DNA of 64,000 nt, from assembly GCF_050337045.1 (NCBI RefSeq), contig NZ_JAKJSO010000018.1:62001-126000 (forward strand). The letters run 5' to 3'. A program made the translations under genes and the position numbers. The notes below the pieces were generated by a model, which was not told the DNA's origin, made no database searches, and was given only the letters and a program-made list of their open reading frames with translations. The stretch is from Photobacterium kagoshimensis (GTDB lineage Bacteria > Pseudomonadota > Gammaproteobacteria > Enterobacterales > Vibrionaceae). How positions within the stretch are numbered: position 1 is the stretch's first letter; the number at the start of each line of letters is the position of its first letter. Shown piece after piece: positions 51,917 through 60,188 of the stretch.

Positions 51917-54205
51917 TTACTTTCTGGCTTTTGCTCGTGAAACCGCAATCAGGCGATTCTCTAATACTTTTTTCTTAGTAGCACTCGCTTTCCCTAATTC
52001 CCTTAGTACTCGCGTAATTTCACCATCTAAGTACTTCACCGTTTTCGTTTGAGTTAAAGACCGAATAACCTTTTCAGCATTGGTCGGAATCGGTTGTTCT
52101 AGTGCCCACAAGTAACTGTAATCACCTCTTTTGGGTGATGTTTTTTGCACTTCGACAGGAGGTTTTGCCATATCATCAATTCGACCGACTTTATCGTAAT
52201 ATTGATGAACCAATTCAGAACGGTAATAAGGCACTTCACCTTGTTGGTACAGTGCTTCACCGGCATCTGTTGCAATACTGACTTTAGCTTCTGGCACAAA
52301 ACAACTGGCACACAAACGCTCACTATCTTTAGCATTTTCAGTTGTATAAAACACACTTGCGGTTTCTTTTGCCCGCGTTAGAGCAACATATGCTAAACGG
52401 CGCTCTTCCTCTGTATCGGCACCAATACTTGCAGCTGAACGGTTAACATACGGGAAGGCGTCTTTATCCCAATAAGGCAAATACACATGGCGATACTCAC
52501 AGCCTTTCGCTCTGAATATTGTTGTAAGTTGCACGCCATGCGCCGCTTTCTCACGTTGATGCACCTGCCCTGTTTGGTGGGTATAGTATTCAAAGTACTG
52601 TAGCGCTTTAGCACAGTTTTGATCCATAGTATCCAATACGGTTTCAATACTATCTAGACGTTCGAGCGCTTCTTCAATCTCAGAGCTGGTTGCTTCAGTT
52701 TTCCAAATCCAATTGTCTAACAAGCTATCTTTTCGATACTGACGGTACACCTCTACAGCCTTGAAAGATCCTTTCCGCTCAATGCGAGTCAGTAGCTCTA
52801 ACCGATCAATAAAGCTATCAAGGTTAGCGTCTTTAATTTGCGCTTTCTGCTTTTCTGCATAACTTAGCCATTGACCCGTTGGCAGTGCAGCAACAGCTGC
52901 ACACATAGGCTGTAATGTTTTATTTGGCACATAGCAGTGAGGAAAGCACATTAAGTTGAATAATAAACCTGATTTTTGCTGCTCTGTCCCTTCCTTAAAA
53001 CGTCCAGTCGTAAATATCATCAGATCCATGAGCAATCTAACCTCACGGCTATTAGAAAGCACCGAGGGTATCGGCATCTGATAGGGGATCTGCTTAGAAA
53101 GAAAGGCGAGCTCAAAAAGCAAAGCTTGAGACCAACGGCGGACCAAAATAGCAATATCATGGCTTTGAACATCATTCGCAAGATGATCATGAATGGATTG
53201 CGCAATTTCACCGACCTGACGACCACTCCCCTGCACGCATACATGAGTATTATCAGGTTTTGCATTCGCAACAGTGATAAAGTCCTGAAAACGGTTTTTA
53301 TTTTGAGCAATCAACTGCCCAGCAGCCAAGGCTAAGGTATGGCCAAAACGGAAAGTATTTGACAGGGTGTAGGTCGTTGCTGGCGCAAAATCACGTTCAA
53401 AATTCAACATGAATTGAGGTGCACTCCCGCGCCACTTGTAAATACACTGGTCAACATCACCCACAGCAATAAGCTGTGCTTGATCGCCCAATAAAGCCTT
53501 TAATAAAGCATATTGCGCGTTGTTGATATCTTGAAACTCGTCCACCACCAGCAAGCGGATCTGATTTTGATACTGGATGCGAATAGCTTCTGACTGTTTC
53601 AGCACTTTCACAGATTCAACCAGCCAATCATCAAAAAACAATTTCTTGTGTTGCTTTCGAACGGCCTCAAATTCACGGTAAGCATCGAGTATAAAGCGGT
53701 ACTCCTGATTAATATCTGTCAGATCAAACACTTCTTTTGGCGGCAATAAATAGGCTTTCACTAAGCCAATAAAATTCATCAAAAGCTCAATCGTTTTCGG
53801 ATCTTTAATCAGCTGCTGGCGTTGATAGGATTTTTCCTGCTGAGCAATCCCTCGAAGGATCTGCTTTGCAAAACGTTTGTCTTGCTCGCCTTCATTAAAA
53901 TCAATCTGATAGCCCGTTTCACGCAAATACCCCGTTTGATTTAAAAACTTTAGGCAAAAGCTATGGAAGGTATGAACAGGGACATCCTGCATAACGCCCG
54001 ATGCTTGCAGTTTTTGTTTGAAATCAGACCGAATATCTTTGTTAAACATCAGAACGAGCATTGAATTGGCTGGAATAGATTCCAGCTTTTGCCCAATCAA
54101 GCCAACTAAAGTCGTTGTTTTCCCTGTGCCCGCACCCGCGATACACACAGCGTTACCATCTTGGTGCTGAATAAAAGCATCTTGTTCTGAAGTAAAGGTC
54201 GTCAT
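51917..54205 (-). CDS. UvrD/Rep-like superfamily 1 DNA helicase
   Basis: ATP-driven DNA helicase, 762 residues. Seen: motif I GAGTGKT (24-30), motif II LLVVDEFQDINNAQ, motif III GDVDQCIYKWRGS, motif IV/V elements (TIFRAKGCEYRHVYLP) and motif VI YVALTRAKETASVFYT. It has the UvrD/Rep/PcrA domain layout but diverges enough that I do not call it UvrD or Rep; the C-terminal part carries a Cys pair (LCASC) and a basic tail. It is probably a paralogue with a role in repair or recombination. Weak Shine-Dalgarno. A DUF2256 gene lies 60 bases upstream on the same strand. Confidence 0.88.
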   Translation of the reverse strand: MTTFTSEQDAFIQHQDGNAVCIAGAGTGKTTTLVGLIGQKLESIPANSMLVLMFNKDIRSDFKQKLQASGVMQDVPVHTFHSFCLKFLNQTGYLRETGYQIDFNEGEQDKRFAKQILRGIAQQEKSYQRQQLIKDPKTIELLMNFIGLVKAYLLPPKEVFDLTDINQEYRFILDAYREFEAVRKQHKKLFFDDWLVESVKVLKQSEAIRIQYQNQIRLLVVDEFQDINNAQYALLKALLGDQAQLIAVGDVDQCIYKWRGSAPQFMLNFERDFAPATTYTLSNTFRFGHTLALAAGQLIAQNKNRFQDFITVANAKPDNTHVCVQGSGRQVGEIAQSIHDHLANDVQSHDIAILVRRWSQALLFELAFLSKQIPYQMPIPSVLSNSREVRLLMDLMIFTTGRFKEGTEQQKSGLLFNLMCFPHCYVPNKTLQPMCAAVAALPTGQWLSYAEKQKAQIKDANLDSFIDRLELLTRIERKGSFKAVEVYRQYRKDSLLDNWIWKTEATSSEIEEALERLDSIETVLDTMDQNCAKALQYFEYYTHQTGQVHQREKAAHGVQLTTIFRAKGCEYRHVYLPYWDKDAFPYVNRSAASIGADTEEERRLAYVALTRAKETASVFYTTENAKDSERLCASCFVPEAKVSIATDAGEALYQQGEVPYYRSELVHQYYDKVGRIDDMAKPPVEVQKTSPKRGDYSYLWALEQPIPTNAEKVIRSLTQTKTVKYLDGEITRVLRELGKASATKKKVLENRLIAVSRAKARK

Positions 54206-54265
54206 AATTCTAACAGGCTAAAAAATATGACTGTAATTTTGCCATAAATTGTGAAGTTAATGGAT

Positions 54266-54424
54266 TTAATCCACCTTCTCCCTATGCTTCTGGTCAGTTT
54301 TTGCTCGTCGACAAGGTTCCGAGCAATACTCCACGTCATGCCAGCAACGCTTCCATTTTTTACGCCAACTAAAAGGCTTTAAACAAACAGCGCAACGTTT
54401 TGTTGGCAGGTGAGTCTTTTTCAT
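54266..54424 (-). CDS. DUF2256 small zinc-finger-like protein
   Basis: A 52-residue gene. Translation begins MKKTHLPTKRCAVC, continues KPFSWRKKWKRCWHDVEYCS and ends with CRRAKTDQKHREKVD. The two cysteine pairs (CAVC and CSEPC) and the PF-WRKKW block are the DUF2256 signature, a family of unknown role with a likely zinc-binding site. Stop TAA at 54266-54268. It lies 60 bases upstream of the helicase on the same strand and may be cotranscribed. The Shine-Dalgarno is poor. Family membership is clear from the pattern; function unknown. Confidence 0.85.
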   Translation of the reverse strand: MKKTHLPTKRCAVCLKPFSWRKKWKRCWHDVEYCSEPCRRAKTDQKHREKVD

Positions 54425-54456
54425 CAGAGGTCTTATTGATAATAAAAAAGTAAATG

Positions 54457-54482
54457 TGATCGCCCTATCGACACCCTTCGTA
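54457..54482 (+). promoter_or_regulatory. Possible ECF-sigma-type promoter of the DUF4397 gene
   Basis: TGATCG (54457-54462), 16-base spacer, CGTA (54479-54482), 28 bases before the gene start. It resembles the TGATCC...CGTA layout of ChrR-controlled RpoE promoters, with one mismatch in the -35. No sigma factor gene is in the window. Confidence 0.3.
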
Positions 54483-54510
54483 GATTAAGGACCAGACGGG
54501 AGGAAGTATT

Positions 54511-55230
54511 ATGAAAGCTTGGTTGAAAGTTTCTTTATTTGCACTTGCAGCAGCCTTTATTACTGGATGTAACGATGACGATGATTCATCAATGACTCCA
54601 ACAGAGGCACAACTTCGGGTAGTACATGGTTCGGCTGATGCGCCAGCCGTCGATATTCTCGTAAACGATGCAGCAGCATTTACTAATAAAAGTTTCAAAG
54701 ACGTGACTGAATACGCCATGTTGCCACCAGCCACTTACAATGTAAAAGTCGTTGGAGCTGGCACCACTACGGCTGTGTTTGAGGCTGATATACCAGTCGA
54801 AGCAAATAAAAAATACAGTGCGATTGCGTTAGATAAATTCACCGGAGGAACAGGGCCATTTACCGTCATCTTGCTTGAAGATAACGTAGAAGTAAAAGAC
54901 GAGATGGCACAGTTACGGTTGATCCACGGCTCAGCGTTCGCAAACGATGCTTCCGCAGCAGGTGTTGATATTTATGTCACAGCATCACAAGCCGATATCA
55001 CGAATCTAACACCCAATGTATCAGCCCTAGTATTTAAGAAAGACACTGGCTATGTCGCGCTACCAGCAGGCCAATACCAGGTGTCACTGACACCAACAGG
55101 GACGAAAACTGTGGTTAAAATGGTAACGATAGATTTAGAAAATGGCAAAGTTTATAACGCCATTGCCTCTGATATGGACGCTAACTTTGCGGCAGTAGAT
55201 TTAATTTTGATGGATGGCTTTGTAGAATAA
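54511..55230 (+). CDS. DUF4397 lipoprotein
   Basis: Lipoprotein of 239 residues. Seen: signal with lipobox I-T-G-C20 followed by an acidic linker (NDDDDSS), then two similar DUF4397-type beta repeats, each opening with LRVVHGSADAPAVDI / LRLIHGSAFANDAS and holding a YxLPPATYNVKV / YVALPAGQYQVSL strand. The family is thought to be envelope-located with an Ig-like fold; its role is not known. GGGAGGAAG six bases before the ATG is an excellent ribosome site. A terminator follows. Confidence 0.88.
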   Translation: MKAWLKVSLFALAAAFITGCNDDDDSSMTPTEAQLRVVHGSADAPAVDILVNDAAAFTNKSFKDVTEYAMLPPATYNVKVVGAGTTTAVFEADIPVEANKKYSAIALDKFTGGTGPFTVILLEDNVEVKDEMAQLRLIHGSAFANDASAAGVDIYVTASQADITNLTPNVSALVFKKDTGYVALPAGQYQVSLTPTGTKTVVKMVTIDLENGKVYNAIASDMDANFAAVDLILMDGFVE

Positions 55231-55262
55231 CCCCTTTATCGAAACCTTATTCCTAACAAACA

Positions 55263-55287
55263 AAAACAGCCCATGATGGGCTGTTTT
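55263..55287. terminator. Terminator after the DUF4397 gene
   Basis: Stem AAACAGCCC/GGGCTGTTT, loop ATGAT, flanked by A and T runs so it can act on both strands. Confidence 0.85.
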
Positions 55288-55370
55288 GATTATGCCTTAA
55301 TACCCGTTCAATTTACGCAAGAACAAATATTGAGAGTAAGGCATGACTGGCTGTTAACTAGCTGGTCTAA

Positions 55371-55910
55371 TTAGAAACTGTACTGTACACCTAGGCTAAC
55401 AGCTTCTTTTGATACTTTTGTATCACCTTTCTTGTATTTACCGTAGTGACCCACTTCAGTCGTTAATGCAATTTGCTCAGTCACTTTGTATTTAGCACCA
55501 ATACCGTAAGAAAGGCCTTTCAGTGACGCTTTTTCTTTGTGGCCTTTATCTTCTAAAGACACTTTGCCGTATGAGTAACCAGCAAGGCCATAGACAGAGA
55601 AAGCATCAGTGATTGGGTAGCTCGCCAATGCATAAGCACCTACATTGTACTTTTCTTTAGCTTTTACGGCATTGTACTTACCGCTCTTAACGCCCATACC
55701 TGCACGGCCTTCTACCGAGAAGTATTCGTTAACTTCGTAACCTACTTTACCATTGATTGAACCAAGTTTAGTCTTTTGCTTGTCACCGTTACCTTTCATT
55801 GTTTGTTGCTGTAGTTGTAAGTCACCACCTACATATAGACCTTCTGCTTGTGCAGCTGTCGCACCAAAACCGATAGTAGAAACGATTGCTAAGGCTAATA
55901 ACTTTTTCAT
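55371..55910 (-). CDS. Small outer-membrane beta-barrel protein
   Basis: Exported 179-residue protein. Seen: signal peptide (about 1-22, cut after AQA), then eight strand-like stretches with alternating hydrophobic residues (GLYVGGDLQLQ, VGYEVNEYFSVEGRAG, AYALASYPITDAFSVYGLAGYSYG, LSYGIGAKYKVTEQIALTTEVGHYG reduced here to key parts) and a C-terminal VSLGVQYSF ending in the barrel-terminal phenylalanine. Layout fits the Ail/OmpX/OmpA-barrel class of small porin-like proteins. Strongly lysine-rich loops. GGAGCTATC precedes the ATG. Role unknown: adhesion, envelope stability or stress. Confidence 0.85.
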   Translation of the reverse strand: MKKLLALAIVSTIGFGATAAQAEGLYVGGDLQLQQQTMKGNGDKQKTKLGSINGKVGYEVNEYFSVEGRAGMGVKSGKYNAVKAKEKYNVGAYALASYPITDAFSVYGLAGYSYGKVSLEDKGHKEKASLKGLSYGIGAKYKVTEQIALTTEVGHYGKYKKGDTKVSKEAVSLGVQYSF

Positions 55911-56357
55911 GATAGCTCCATGTATTTATAATGTTGTCTTAATACCGCACGAACCTAATTTAAAGGCTATTTTAATTTTGGTTTCGAACGTTGTTTTATT
56001 TGATGAGGTGGAATTTACTTAAGTTACGGATGCTTGTAAATAGCAAAAGCGAATTAATTATACATTGTTTTATTGCGACAATAGAAAACAATCACTTAGC
56101 AGTGAAAATAATTTAACCTTGTGTATTTACTCTAAAAACACACTAATCCAATATGGCTTTAATTAAATTAAAATCACAAATAATAGATAGCAATGCATAC
56201 ACCAGGGGAATATATTTTTATTTCCTGATGACTGAAATTTGACCATCTGATAATGCAACGCCTCTAACAGGCATGTTTAAAAAGCAGCTACCCTCATTTA
56301 CTGTCCACGACTTATTCACCACAAACCGCTCTATATCTCGTTGCTTCTCCCTACAAA
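55911..56357. other. AT-rich divergent intergenic region upstream of purC
   Basis: About 450 bases holding the promoter of the outer-membrane protein (-) and leading to the purC operator. No gene supported; short open frames lack ribosome sites. Confidence 0.4.
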
Positions 56358-56373
56358 AGGCAAACGATTGCTT
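56358..56373 (+). promoter_or_regulatory. PurR operator upstream of purC
   Basis: AGGCAAACGATTGCTT matches the E. coli PurR consensus ANGCAANCGNTTNCNT at every fixed position. Lies about 25 bases upstream of the candidate -10, a position suited to repression by PurR with hypoxanthine or guanine. Confidence 0.85.
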
Positions 56374-56398
56374 TTTTACTGGCAGACTTTACAACTTC

Positions 56399-56407
56399 TG
56401 GTATGAT
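56399..56407 (+). promoter_or_regulatory. Extended -10 promoter of purC
   Basis: TGGTATGAT, an extended -10 (TGn-TATGAT) about 90 bases before the start codon; no clean -35 at 17 bases, as is common with extended -10 promoters. Confidence 0.55.
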
Positions 56408-56499
56408 CCGCACAGAAACAGGCAGTTGCCCTTCACAGGTACCAACAACGCGTTAGTAGCTGTGCTTTCATCGCATTAATATGAAATAGGAATTTCGCC

Positions 56500-57603
56500 A
56501 TGAGCCTCGCTGATCAAGTTCTTGCTGTAAATAATGACCTTCCAATCCGTACCGACAAACCCGTGCACAGCGGTAAAGTACGTTCGGTATATTGGTTAAC
56601 CGAAGAAGACAGCCAGCGTCTGATTAAGGAAAAAGGCTATAACGTAAAGCCTGATGCCCCATTGGCAATTATGGTTATCAGTGACCGTATTTCAGCTTTT
56701 GACTGTATCTGGCACGGCGAAGGCGGTATGAAAGGCGTACCTGGTAAAGGTGCAGCGCTTAACGCAATTTCAAATCACTGGTTTAAATTATTCCGCGACA
56801 ATGGCTTAGCCGATAGCCATATTTTAGACATTCCCCACCCTTTCATTTGGATCGTCCAAAAAGCAAAGCCTGTTATGATTGAGGCTATTTGCCGCCAATA
56901 CATCACGGGCTCTATGTGGCGTTCATACGAGAAAGGTGAACGTGAATTCTGTGGTATTGAAGTACCAGAAGGCTTAACGCGTGACCAAAAGCTACCTGAA
57001 TTACTTATTACCCCTTCGACCAAAGGCATTTTAGAAAATGTTCCCGGCGTTCCTGCGGTTGATGATGTAAATATTACCCGTAAAAATATTGAAGATAACT
57101 TTGCAGCCTTCAATTTCAAATCTGCCGATGATATTGCGTATTACGAGAAGCTGTTGAAAGAAGGCTTTGATGTGATCAGTGGTGAACTTGAAAAACTGGG
57201 TCAAATCTTCGTTGATACTAAATTTGAATTTGGTTATGTGGAAGATGCACAAGGTAACGAAAAACTGATTTATATGGATGAAGTGGGTACACCAGATTCT
57301 TCACGTATTTGGGAAGAGTCTTCTTACCGTGACGGTAAAATTGTCGAAAACTCAAAAGAAGGTTTCCGCCAATTCCTGCTTAACTACTTCCCTGATGCCG
57401 ACATTCTGCTCAACAAAGATCGTATGGACGAGCGTTTTGCCCTTGCCCGTGATAACGAACTGCCAGAAAGTGCATTAATGGCGTTATCAAAAACCTACAC
57501 AGATATCGCAGAAAAAGTGACGGGGGAGAAAATTGTACTTAGCCAAAATCCTAAAGCCGAAATCGTTGCGATCCTTCGCGAACAATACGGTTTGATCGAT
57601 TAA
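56500..57603 (+). CDS. purC: SAICAR synthetase PurC (long form)
   Basis: Phosphoribosylaminoimidazole-succinocarboxamide synthase of purine synthesis: joins CAIR and aspartate with ATP. 367 residues, the long Vibrionaceae form compared with 237 in E. coli. Seen: HSGKVRSVYWLT nucleotide-binding loop, ISDRISAFDC, the family signature segments CRQYITGSMWRSY and FGYVEDAQGNEKLIYMDEVGTPDSSR (key part DEVGTPDSSR). AATAGGAA precedes the ATG. Single gene with a PurR operator and extended -10 upstream and a terminator downstream. Confidence 0.96.
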   Translation: MSLADQVLAVNNDLPIRTDKPVHSGKVRSVYWLTEEDSQRLIKEKGYNVKPDAPLAIMVISDRISAFDCIWHGEGGMKGVPGKGAALNAISNHWFKLFRDNGLADSHILDIPHPFIWIVQKAKPVMIEAICRQYITGSMWRSYEKGEREFCGIEVPEGLTRDQKLPELLITPSTKGILENVPGVPAVDDVNITRKNIEDNFAAFNFKSADDIAYYEKLLKEGFDVISGELEKLGQIFVDTKFEFGYVEDAQGNEKLIYMDEVGTPDSSRIWEESSYRDGKIVENSKEGFRQFLLNYFPDADILLNKDRMDERFALARDNELPESALMALSKTYTDIAEKVTGEKIVLSQNPKAEIVAILREQYGLID

Positions 57604-57640
57604 GCATTAACAATAATCTCTGCAAATTTGAACTGATATC

Positions 57641-57668
57641 AAAAGGGCTGCAATTACGCAGCCCTTTC
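57641..57668. terminator. Bidirectional terminator between purC and cbiA
   Basis: Stem AAAGGGCTGC/GCAGCCCTTT, loop AATTAC, T run on the plus side and TTTT on the minus side, so it also ends the cobalamin operon. Confidence 0.92.
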
Positions 57669-57702
57669 TTATTCCACATCGTTTTCCACATCGCTTCGCC
57701 AT

Positions 57703-59043
57703 TCACGCGGCTTTTCGCGTAAACAGCCACACCACGACATCAGGGTTTGAAGGGAAATACCAATGGATATAAGACGCTGTAGTTGCCTCTTTAGTCCATA
57801 CAGGATCTGTCTTACGACCATACTGACTCACAGGCTGCGTTAACACTTCTTCCTCTGACGTGGTCATTGAATAATGGAAGGTATGCCCGCGCAATGTGCC
57901 TAGATCAAAGACTGCTTCAACTATGCCTAATGCTGCCAGTTTAGGCTGCATTGTCGAGTGTGCATTTAACACCCCACACATAGAAACGGGAGAGGTGTCG
58001 AAAGATGATTCTGCTTCTGATGCTACCGCCGCTGTTAACGTTTTATTGAGATAAAGCATACCGCCGCATTCTGCGACACATGGTTTACCTTGTTGAACAT
58101 GCTGTTGTATTTGCGCGATGAGTACCTGATTAGCATGCAATGCATCAAGGTGAAGCTCTGGGTAGCCGCCCGGCAAATATAAGGCATCGCAGCGTGGTAA
58201 CGCGGTGTCCGTTAGAGGTGAAAAGTAGACCAGATTAGCACCCAAGGCTTCTAACAGCTCAAGGTTAGCCTGATACAAAAACAGAAAGGCGTTATCTTTT
58301 GCAACCGCAATTGTCATACCAGAAAGAGCTGTTTTTTGAGCAACAGTAACAGCATTTGGGTCATCTTGTAGCTCAAACTGGATTGGCTTAGGTAAAGGCA
58401 CATCACTACTGGCAGCTATCACACTGGCTGCGTGATCTAATCTTGCTTCTATATCATCCAACTCGCTGGCCTGCACCAAGCCTAAGTGACGCTCAGGCAA
58501 AGCCAAATCCATGTCTTTCGGTAGCCAGCCACAGAATCTCAGCGGTGGACGTAGACTTTCTTGCAACATTTCAGCGTGGCGCTCAGAGCCAACGCGGTTT
58601 GCAATCACACCAAACACATCAACATCCTGACGATAACTGGCTAATCCATGTGCTATCGCACCAAAGGTTTGGGCCATAGCACCGGCATCAATCACAGCTA
58701 AAATAGGGATACCAAAAGCTGCGGCAATATCTGCACTGGAACACTGGCCATCAAACATCCCCATCACGCCTTCAATTAAGATCAAATCCGCTTCTTGCGA
58801 TGCTTGTGCCAGTAAATTTCGGCAATGTGCTTCGCCACACATCCAAAAGTCCAATTGATAAACAGGCGCTTTAGAAGCTAAAGCCAAAAACTGCGGATCA
58901 ATAAAATCAGGGCCTGTTTTGAATACCCTTACCTTCTTGCCTTGTTGCGTGAAGTAACGCGCTAATGCAGCAACAACCGTGGTTTTCCCTGTGCCTGATG
59001 CCGGTGCTGCCACAACCAAGGCTGGGCATGAATATGAACTCAT
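57703..59043 (-). CDS. cbiA: Cobyrinate a,c-diamide synthase CbiA
   Basis: Uses glutamine and ATP to amidate the a and c side chains of cobyrinate. 446 residues. Seen: P-loop APASGTGKT (K20), ILIEGVMGMFDG, a C-terminal glutamine amidotransferase-type region with LPGGYPELH and a cysteine nucleophile in CVAECGGMLYL, and late histidine FHYSMT. Last gene of the minus-strand operon; its start overlaps the cobD stop by four bases. Confidence 0.95.
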   Translation of the reverse strand: MSSYSCPALVVAAPASGTGKTTVVAALARYFTQQGKKVRVFKTGPDFIDPQFLALASKAPVYQLDFWMCGEAHCRNLLAQASQEADLILIEGVMGMFDGQCSSADIAAAFGIPILAVIDAGAMAQTFGAIAHGLASYRQDVDVFGVIANRVGSERHAEMLQESLRPPLRFCGWLPKDMDLALPERHLGLVQASELDDIEARLDHAASVIAASSDVPLPKPIQFELQDDPNAVTVAQKTALSGMTIAVAKDNAFLFLYQANLELLEALGANLVYFSPLTDTALPRCDALYLPGGYPELHLDALHANQVLIAQIQQHVQQGKPCVAECGGMLYLNKTLTAAVASEAESSFDTSPVSMCGVLNAHSTMQPKLAALGIVEAVFDLGTLRGHTFHYSMTTSEEEVLTQPVSQYGRKTDPVWTKEATTASYIHWYFPSNPDVVVWLFTRKAA

Positions 59044-60146
59044 TGATTGTCCTTAATATGGGTTAATACTGTGTTTACTCGCTGCAAGTCCGCATCATTG
59101 TGTGGCAAACCAAATCGAATCGCATGTTTCTCGTCGCACAGTCGCACCAACACGCCTTGTTTGGCTAGTGATTGATGCCACCAAGCGGCTTGTGGCAGCT
59201 GAACCGTATGAAAAAGTATCCCGCTGGTCATTGTTACTTCAGCGGCGTTATCTTTGTTAGAAAAATGCAGCGACAACACTTGGTGTAATTTATCAGCCAT
59301 GACAGAAATTCGTTTACGTGTTTGTTGCTGCCAGCTTGTATCTGCTAATGCTTGCTGCAAAACATAGCGGCTGGGGCCAGCAACCGCCCAAGGACCAAGT
59401 AATGCCTGTAGCGACTCTAACAGCTTAGGTTGAGCGTTTACAAAGCCAACCCGTGCACCAGCTAAACCAAAGAACTTACCGACAGAGCGCAATACAACAC
59501 AATTATCAAGGGGCGTTTCAGCTGAAGCATTCGAGTACAAAAGTGAGTGTTCTGGCGTGAGATCCATAAAGGCCTCATCAACCACCAGCCACCCACCTCG
59601 TTGAACCAATGCTTGTTGCCACAGGTGTAACTTATTGGCAGGAACATAATGCCCCGTTGGATTATTCGGGTTAATCACCACCAGCACATCTGCGGTCATT
59701 AACATCTCAGCGGAAGGTTCATCAGTATAAAAAGACAATGAGACTTGAGCTGTAGGGAATTGTAGTATCGCTTTGCGCCAAGCCTGCTCATGCTCTTTAT
59801 AACCCACCTGTGGCAATGCGATCTGAAGATCCTTTTTACAACCCCCTTCGCCTTCGCCTTCGCCTTCGTAATCACTTTCAATCAGCGCCGATAGAATCAC
59901 ACTAGGCAGCGCCATGATAGCGGCTTGACTACCCGCAACAGGTAATAAAGACTCGCAGCCATAATAGTGTTGTGCAGCTTCGACTAAACCATCATCATCT
60001 TCAGGCAGGCGATTCCACACATGTGTTGGGATCTGGCCAATAGGATATGTCCAAGGGCTCACGCCTGTAGAAAGATCAATCCATTCTTCTAGTGGCCGTT
60101 GATACAAAGCCGCATACTCGCGTAATTTTCCGCCATGATTCAGCAT
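59040..60146 (-). CDS. cobD: Threonine-phosphate decarboxylase CobD (CobC-like aminotransferase)
   Basis: PLP enzyme that decarboxylates L-threonine O-3-phosphate to the (R)-1-amino-2-propanol phosphate linker of cobalamin. 368 residues. Seen: WIDLSTGVSPW, VINPNNPTGHYVP, VVDEAFMDL and the PLP lysine in LRSVGKFFGLAGARVGF. An Asp/Glu-Gly run (EGEGEGEGG at about residues 93-101) comes from a CCTTCG hexanucleotide repeat. Four-base overlap with cbiA. A histidinol-phosphate aminotransferase is the alternative, excluded by the operon context. Confidence 0.93.
   Translation of the reverse strand: MLNHGGKLREYAALYQRPLEEWIDLSTGVSPWTYPIGQIPTHVWNRLPEDDDGLVEAAQHYYGCESLLPVAGSQAAIMALPSVILSALIESDYEGEGEGEGGCKKDLQIALPQVGYKEHEQAWRKAILQFPTAQVSLSFYTDEPSAEMLMTADVLVVINPNNPTGHYVPANKLHLWQQALVQRGGWLVVDEAFMDLTPEHSLLYSNASAETPLDNCVVLRSVGKFFGLAGARVGFVNAQPKLLESLQALLGPWAVAGPSRYVLQQALADTSWQQQTRKRISVMADKLHQVLSLHFSNKDNAAEVTMTSGILFHTVQLPQAAWWHQSLAKQGVLVRLCDEKHAIRFGLPHNDADLQRVNTVLTHIKDNQ
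59845..59868. repeat. Hexanucleotide tandem repeat (CCTTCG)x4 inside cobD
   Basis: Four perfect copies, in frame, encoding Glu-Gly pairs on the minus strand. Slippage would change the protein by two residues without a frameshift. Confidence 0.85.
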
Positions 60147-60188
60147 GTTTTACTACTCATAAATAATCTCGATTGAGCTCTATAGCCT

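Noticed and set aside
51917..54205. Helicase as part of an anti-phage defence system
   Set aside because: It has a plain UvrD/Rep-like layout, no nuclease or other defence partner adjacent, and only a DUF2256 gene beside it.
56273..56479. 68-residue open frame upstream of purC
   Set aside because: It runs across the PurR operator and the extended -10 of purC and has no ribosome site.
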